A DNA stretch of 5,756 nucleotides from JAJRXR01 sp044439985 (lineage in GTDB: Bacteria; Planctomycetota; Phycisphaerae; Phycisphaerales; UBA1924): NCBI GenBank assembly GCA_044439985.1, contig JBITAG010000019.1, forward strand, positions 1-5,756, given 5' to 3'. Position numbers and translations under genes: made by a program. Positions 5,643-5,756 of this stretch are shown here, in pieces. The notes under the pieces are model-generated. The model had not been told where the DNA came from, made no database searches, and saw nothing but the letters and a program-made list of their open reading frames with translations. Each line of letters begins with the position of its first letter. The stretch's first letter is position 1.

Positions 5643-5756
5643 CCCGGCAGTTCTCCATCAATCATCGCGCGGACCCGCTCGGTGAGTTGCTCATCGCTGA
5701 GCTGGTCACCGCCGTCCAGACGCAGCTCGCGGGCGAACCGTTCCGCCATCGCCACG
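5639..5756 (-). CDS. C-terminal end of an unidentified gene upstream of kynB (partial)
   Basis: An open frame enters from the right edge and ends at a TGA (5639-5641) that overlaps the kynB ATG by the classic ATGA arrangement. Only 38 residues are visible, including MAERFARELRLDGGDQLSDE and ending in RAMIDGELPG. They are hydrophilic and look helical. I do not recognise the family from so little. The overlap implies cotranscription and coupled translation with kynB, so another tryptophan/kynurenine pathway enzyme is possible but not shown. The start could lie outside the window, or a very short gene could begin at the GTG or ATG near 5755-5747. Confidence 0.6.
   Translation of the reverse strand, partial: VAMAERFARELRLDGGDQLSDEQLTERVRAMIDGELPG

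Overview
This is a GC-rich window (about two thirds G+C by eye), densely coding, with short intergenic gaps. It fits a free-living heterotrophic bacterium. The high GC, the bacterial kynurenine-type catabolic genes and the Lys/Arg/Ala/Thr-rich protein tail would suit a planctomycete such as a Phycisphaerae relative. That placement is an inference; nothing in the window is taxonomically decisive.

Layout from left to right. (1) Positions 1-1881, minus strand: a reverse transsulfuration pair. A complete pyridoxal-phosphate cystathionine beta-synthase with a C-terminal CBS-domain pair (505-1881) is followed 24 nt downstream by the first 160 codons of a cystathionine gamma-lyase/gamma-synthase-family enzyme, which runs off the left edge. 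(2) Positions 1882-1980: a 99-bp divergent intergenic region. It holds a candidate -10 box for each direction, a perfect 7-bp inverted repeat next to the cystathionine beta-synthase ribosome binding site, and no Shine-Dalgarno sequence for the rightward gene, so that mRNA may be leaderless. (3) Positions 1981-4687, plus strand: a tight three-gene operon of a short-chain dehydrogenase-like protein with a degenerate catalytic tetrad, a 2-aminomuconic semialdehyde dehydrogenase and a RidA-family 2-aminomuconate deaminase. (4) Positions 4689-5756, minus strand: a kynurenine formamidase whose ordinary enzyme domain carries an extra C-terminal tail of about 105 residues resembling histone H1. It is translationally coupled by an ATGA overlap to an unidentified upstream gene that runs off the right edge.

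The right half reads as part of the oxidative kynurenine (tryptophan to 2-aminomuconate) pathway. KynB opens N-formylkynurenine to kynurenine. Further down the pathway, the aldehyde dehydrogenase oxidises 2-aminomuconic semialdehyde to 2-aminomuconate, and the RidA protein removes its amino group to give 2-oxo-3-hexenedioate (4-oxalocrotonate). The middle enzymes (kynurenine monooxygenase, kynureninase, 3-hydroxyanthranilate dioxygenase, ACMS decarboxylase) are not in the window and may lie beyond the right edge.

The most unusual feature is the KynB fusion to a strongly basic tail (46 Lys/Arg in 105 residues, one acidic residue). The other points worth attention are the SDR-like protein that lacks the canonical Tyr and Lys, and the 1-nt gap between the convergent ridA-type and kynB genes.
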